Shown: positions 62,059-64,000 of the stretch, in pieces
Numbering within the stretch: the stretch's first letter is position 1
Layout of the letters: the number at the start of each line of letters is the position of its first letter
Source: Bacillota bacterium
Lineage (GTDB): Bacteria; Bacillota; Clostridia; Clostridiales; Clostridiaceae
Direction: 5' to 3'
Length of the DNA: 64,000 bases
Assembly (NCBI GenBank): GCA_023424785.1
Contig: JAFADP010000031.1
Location: 10,411-74,410 of the forward strand
Notes under the pieces: generated by a model
Database searches by the model: none
Seen by the model: the letters and a program-made list of their open reading frames with translations, nothing else
What the model was told of the DNA's origin: nothing
Made by a program: the position numbers and the translations under genes

Positions 62059-63306
62059 ATGGGGATTAATTCTGGAGATACTGGTTTTATGATAATATGC
62101 TCTGCTTTAGTATTTATTATGACACCAGCACTAGCATTTTTTTATGGAGGTATGGTAAGACGTAAAAATGTTCTTAATACAATGTTCATGTCATTTATAA
62201 TGTGTGGGGTATCTTCTGTAATGTGGGTTGTATTAGGTTATTCAATGTCTTTTGGCAAAGATATATGTGGTATAATAGGTGGTTTTAATAATATATTCTT
62301 TAATGGAGTTGGACTTACACCAAATGAATTATATTCATCAACAATACCAGAAGTGTTATTTGCTGCATTTCAAATGATGTTTTCTATAATTACACCAGCA
62401 TTATTTACTGGATCACTAATTGGGAGAATTAGATTTAAAGCATTACTTATATTCCTTATAGCATGGTTAATATTAGTGTATTATCCATTAGCTCATATGG
62501 TATGGGGTAGTGGTGGATTTATCGATGGACTTGGTGCATTAGATTTTGCAGGAGGTAATGTGGTTCATATAAGTTCAGGTATTACTGGTCTTGTTGTTTG
62601 TATAGTGCTTGGAAAGAGAAAAGGTCACGGTTTATTAAGTTACAAACCTCATAATATACCATTTGTATTTTTAGGAGCAGCTTTATTATGGTTTGGATGG
62701 TTTGGTTTTAATGCAGGAAGTGCATTAGGTGCTAATGAATTAGCAGTTCATGCTTTTATGACATCAAACACATCAGCTGCAATAGGTATGTTATCTTGGA
62801 TTCTTGTTGAAAAAATTGCTGTAGGTAAGCCAACACTAATGGGTGCAGCAACAGGGGCAGTGTTAGGATTAGTAGCAATAACTCCAGGAGCAGGATTTGT
62901 TCCAATTTGGTCTGCTTTAATAATTGGAGCAGTTGTAAGTCCACTTTGTTTCTTTACAATGTCAGTTGTTAAAAAGAAATTTGGATATGATGATTCATTA
63001 GATGCTTTTGGATGTCATGGTGTTGGAGGTATTTGGGGTGGTATAGCAACAGGACTATTTACAAAAATGTCTATTAACCCTAAGGCTCAATGGAATGGGC
63101 TTATATATGGAGATACTAAATTATTTATAGCTCAAATTGAAAGTATAGTAATAACAATTGCTATTGCTGCAATAATGTCATTTATTATAATAAAAGTAAT
63201 ATCATTATTTATGAATATTAGAGTAAGTGATAGAGATGAAGCTAATGGATTAGATTTATCAGAACATAATGAAAGTGCATATCCATCATTTAGTGGGTTA
63301 GATTAA
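62059..63306 (+). CDS. amt: Ammonium transporter (Amt family)
   Basis: A 415-residue Amt/MEP/Rh channel with 11 helices. DTGFMIICSALVFIMTPALA starts helix 1. The pore twin-His positions lie in GGNVVHISSG and GCHGVGGIWGG; the family motif DFAGGNVVH is clear. The C-terminal tail (RVSDRDEANGLDLSEHNES) is the segment that contacts PII proteins. AAGGAGGATATA precedes ATG 62059. It is cotranscribed with glnK, 16 nt downstream, and probably controlled by nitrogen through the leader terminator. Confidence 0.95.
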   Translation: MGINSGDTGFMIICSALVFIMTPALAFFYGGMVRRKNVLNTMFMSFIMCGVSSVMWVVLGYSMSFGKDICGIIGGFNNIFFNGVGLTPNELYSSTIPEVLFAAFQMMFSIITPALFTGSLIGRIRFKALLIFLIAWLILVYYPLAHMVWGSGGFIDGLGALDFAGGNVVHISSGITGLVVCIVLGKRKGHGLLSYKPHNIPFVFLGAALLWFGWFGFNAGSALGANELAVHAFMTSNTSAAIGMLSWILVEKIAVGKPTLMGAATGAVLGLVAITPGAGFVPIWSALIIGAVVSPLCFFTMSVVKKKFGYDDSLDAFGCHGVGGIWGGIATGLFTKMSINPKAQWNGLIYGDTKLFIAQIESIVITIAIAAIMSFIIIKVISLFMNIRVSDRDEANGLDLSEHNESAYPSFSGLD

Positions 63307-63322
63307 TTAGGAGGAATATAAA

Positions 63323-63661
63323 ATGAAAAAAATAGAAGCTATAATTCGTCCAGAAAAACTAGAAGATATAAAAGATGCATTAATAGAAGGTAAGATAAAT
63401 GGAGTTACAATTAATCAAGTAATGGGGTGTGGTAAGCAAAGAGGATGGAAAGAGTACCATAGAGGTACTGAGGTTTTAGTACACTTCTTACCTAAAGTAG
63501 AAATAAAGATAATTACAGAAGATGAGAAGGTTGATGAAATTGTTAAATTAATAATGGATACAACAAAAACAGGAGAAGTTGGTGATGGAAAAATATTTAT
63601 AAGCAACATAGAAGATTGTATAAGAATACGTACTGGAGAAAAAGGAAATAAAGCTTTATAA
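63323..63661 (+). CDS. glnK: PII nitrogen-regulatory protein
   Basis: A 112-residue PII signal protein. The N-terminus is MKKIEAIIRPEKLEDIKDAL, the T-loop is GCGKQRGWKEYHRGTEVLVH (35-54), and the C-terminal region TGEVGDGKIFI is the PII nucleotide-binding signature. Pairing with amt is the classic amtB-glnK unit: PII plugs the channel when nitrogen is plentiful, sensing ATP/ADP and 2-oxoglutarate. Position 51, the uridylylated Tyr in enterobacteria, is Val, and 49 is Thr, so control by uridylylation is excluded. Confidence 0.95.
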   Translation: MKKIEAIIRPEKLEDIKDALIEGKINGVTINQVMGCGKQRGWKEYHRGTEVLVHFLPKVEIKIITEDEKVDEIVKLIMDTTKTGEVGDGKIFISNIEDCIRIRTGEKGNKAL

Positions 63662-63682
63662 AAATATAATAGTGTAAGTTTT

Positions 63683-63720
63683 AAAATAAGGATATCATGG
63701 CGTGATATCCTTATTTTTTA
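63683..63720 (+). terminator. Terminator after glnK
   Basis: A perfect 15-bp stem AAAATAAGGATATCA / TGATATCCTTATTTT (63683-63697, 63703-63717) with a 5-nt loop and following T's. Confidence 0.9.
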
Positions 63721-63785
63721 TATTAATATCAAAAAATATTATAAAAACATATAATATTAAAAGTATAAATATTAGAGGAATATAA

Positions 63786-64000
63786 ATGAGTAGTAAAAAA
63801 CAAGATAAAAGTACAAACAATAGTTTAAATAATACATTAGATGTAAATGAATTATCTAATGAAGAAAAAGAAAACTTAATAAAGCAAATAAATATATTAA
63901 ATATATCAGAAACTACCATTTATATATTTATAATAGCAATACTTATGAATTTAAATTATGTAATTTGGAGTAGAAGTAAATTAATTGACCAATTGAATAA
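63786..64000 (+). CDS. Putative membrane protein, cut by the window end
   Basis: An open frame from ATG 63786, 6 nt after AGAGGAA, runs 71 codons to the window edge without a stop. The first ~40 residues are polar (Asn, Lys and Glu-rich: SSKKQDKSTNNSLNN), followed by a hydrophobic helix (TTIYIFIIAILMNLNYVIW) and a basic stretch. Probably a small membrane protein; no family is recognised from this part. Confidence 0.6.
   Translation, partial: MSSKKQDKSTNNSLNNTLDVNELSNEEKENLIKQINILNISETTIYIFIIAILMNLNYVIWSRSKLIDQLN

Overview
The window is AT-rich, densely packed DNA with clostridial-style genes: strong AGGAGG ribosome sites, GTG/TTG starts and many hairpin-plus-T-run terminators. Family content points to a Firmicute of the Clostridium sensu stricto type. 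There is no rRNA or tRNA in the window, so the species cannot be fixed.

Left part (1-15.4 kb). A truncated pentapeptide-repeat gene converges on an agcS sodium/amino-acid symporter. A duplicated promoter/operator region then precedes an eight-gene plus-strand operon (2.5-14.5 kb). It encodes a secreted/membrane protein, an ABC ATPase and permease, a coiled-coil Gly/Ser-repeat protein, a MoxR AAA+ ATPase, a DUF58 protein, and two membrane VWA proteins. This is a Bat/MoxR-type envelope operon. A short-chain dehydrogenase lies opposite.

Middle (15.5-41 kb). In order: a FAD/Rieske oxidoreductase; a HAD phosphatase, 2-hydroxyacid dehydrogenase and KdgT permease set; an orphan siderophore-binding lipoprotein; a CPBP protease; a VTC-domain, DUF4956 and beta-solenoid trio; a probable Fur-controlled haem-uptake operon (two NEAT proteins, IsdE-like lipoprotein, FecCD permease, ATPase); NADH oxidase; a hemerythrin; a YhaM-like nuclease; an OmpR-type two-component system; a methyltransferase; and a secreted DUF4874/DUF4832 protein.

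Right part (41.3-60.9 kb). A large tellurium-resistance-type (Ter) stress locus split by terminators into three blocks. Block 1 is yceG and telA. Block 2 is three TerD paralogues around a nucleoside-like biosynthetic module (C-C lyase, PRTase/TRSP, PRTase/PELOTA, HAD) plus a Ca2+-type P-ATPase. Block 3 is a TerA-like protein with three Hsp70 proteins that lack the helical lid and a long protein whose C-terminus looks like GrpE. This third block, a chaperone set embedded in a Ter locus, is the most unusual part of the window. A PAP2 phosphatase follows.

End (61-64 kb). A 51-residue cysteine-rich protein on the minus strand, a DUF5662 protein, and an ammonium transporter/PII pair whose promoter is separated from the gene by a strong terminator hairpin (probable attenuation). 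A membrane-protein gene is cut by the window end.

Functions are assigned from motifs read by eye; no database search was run.
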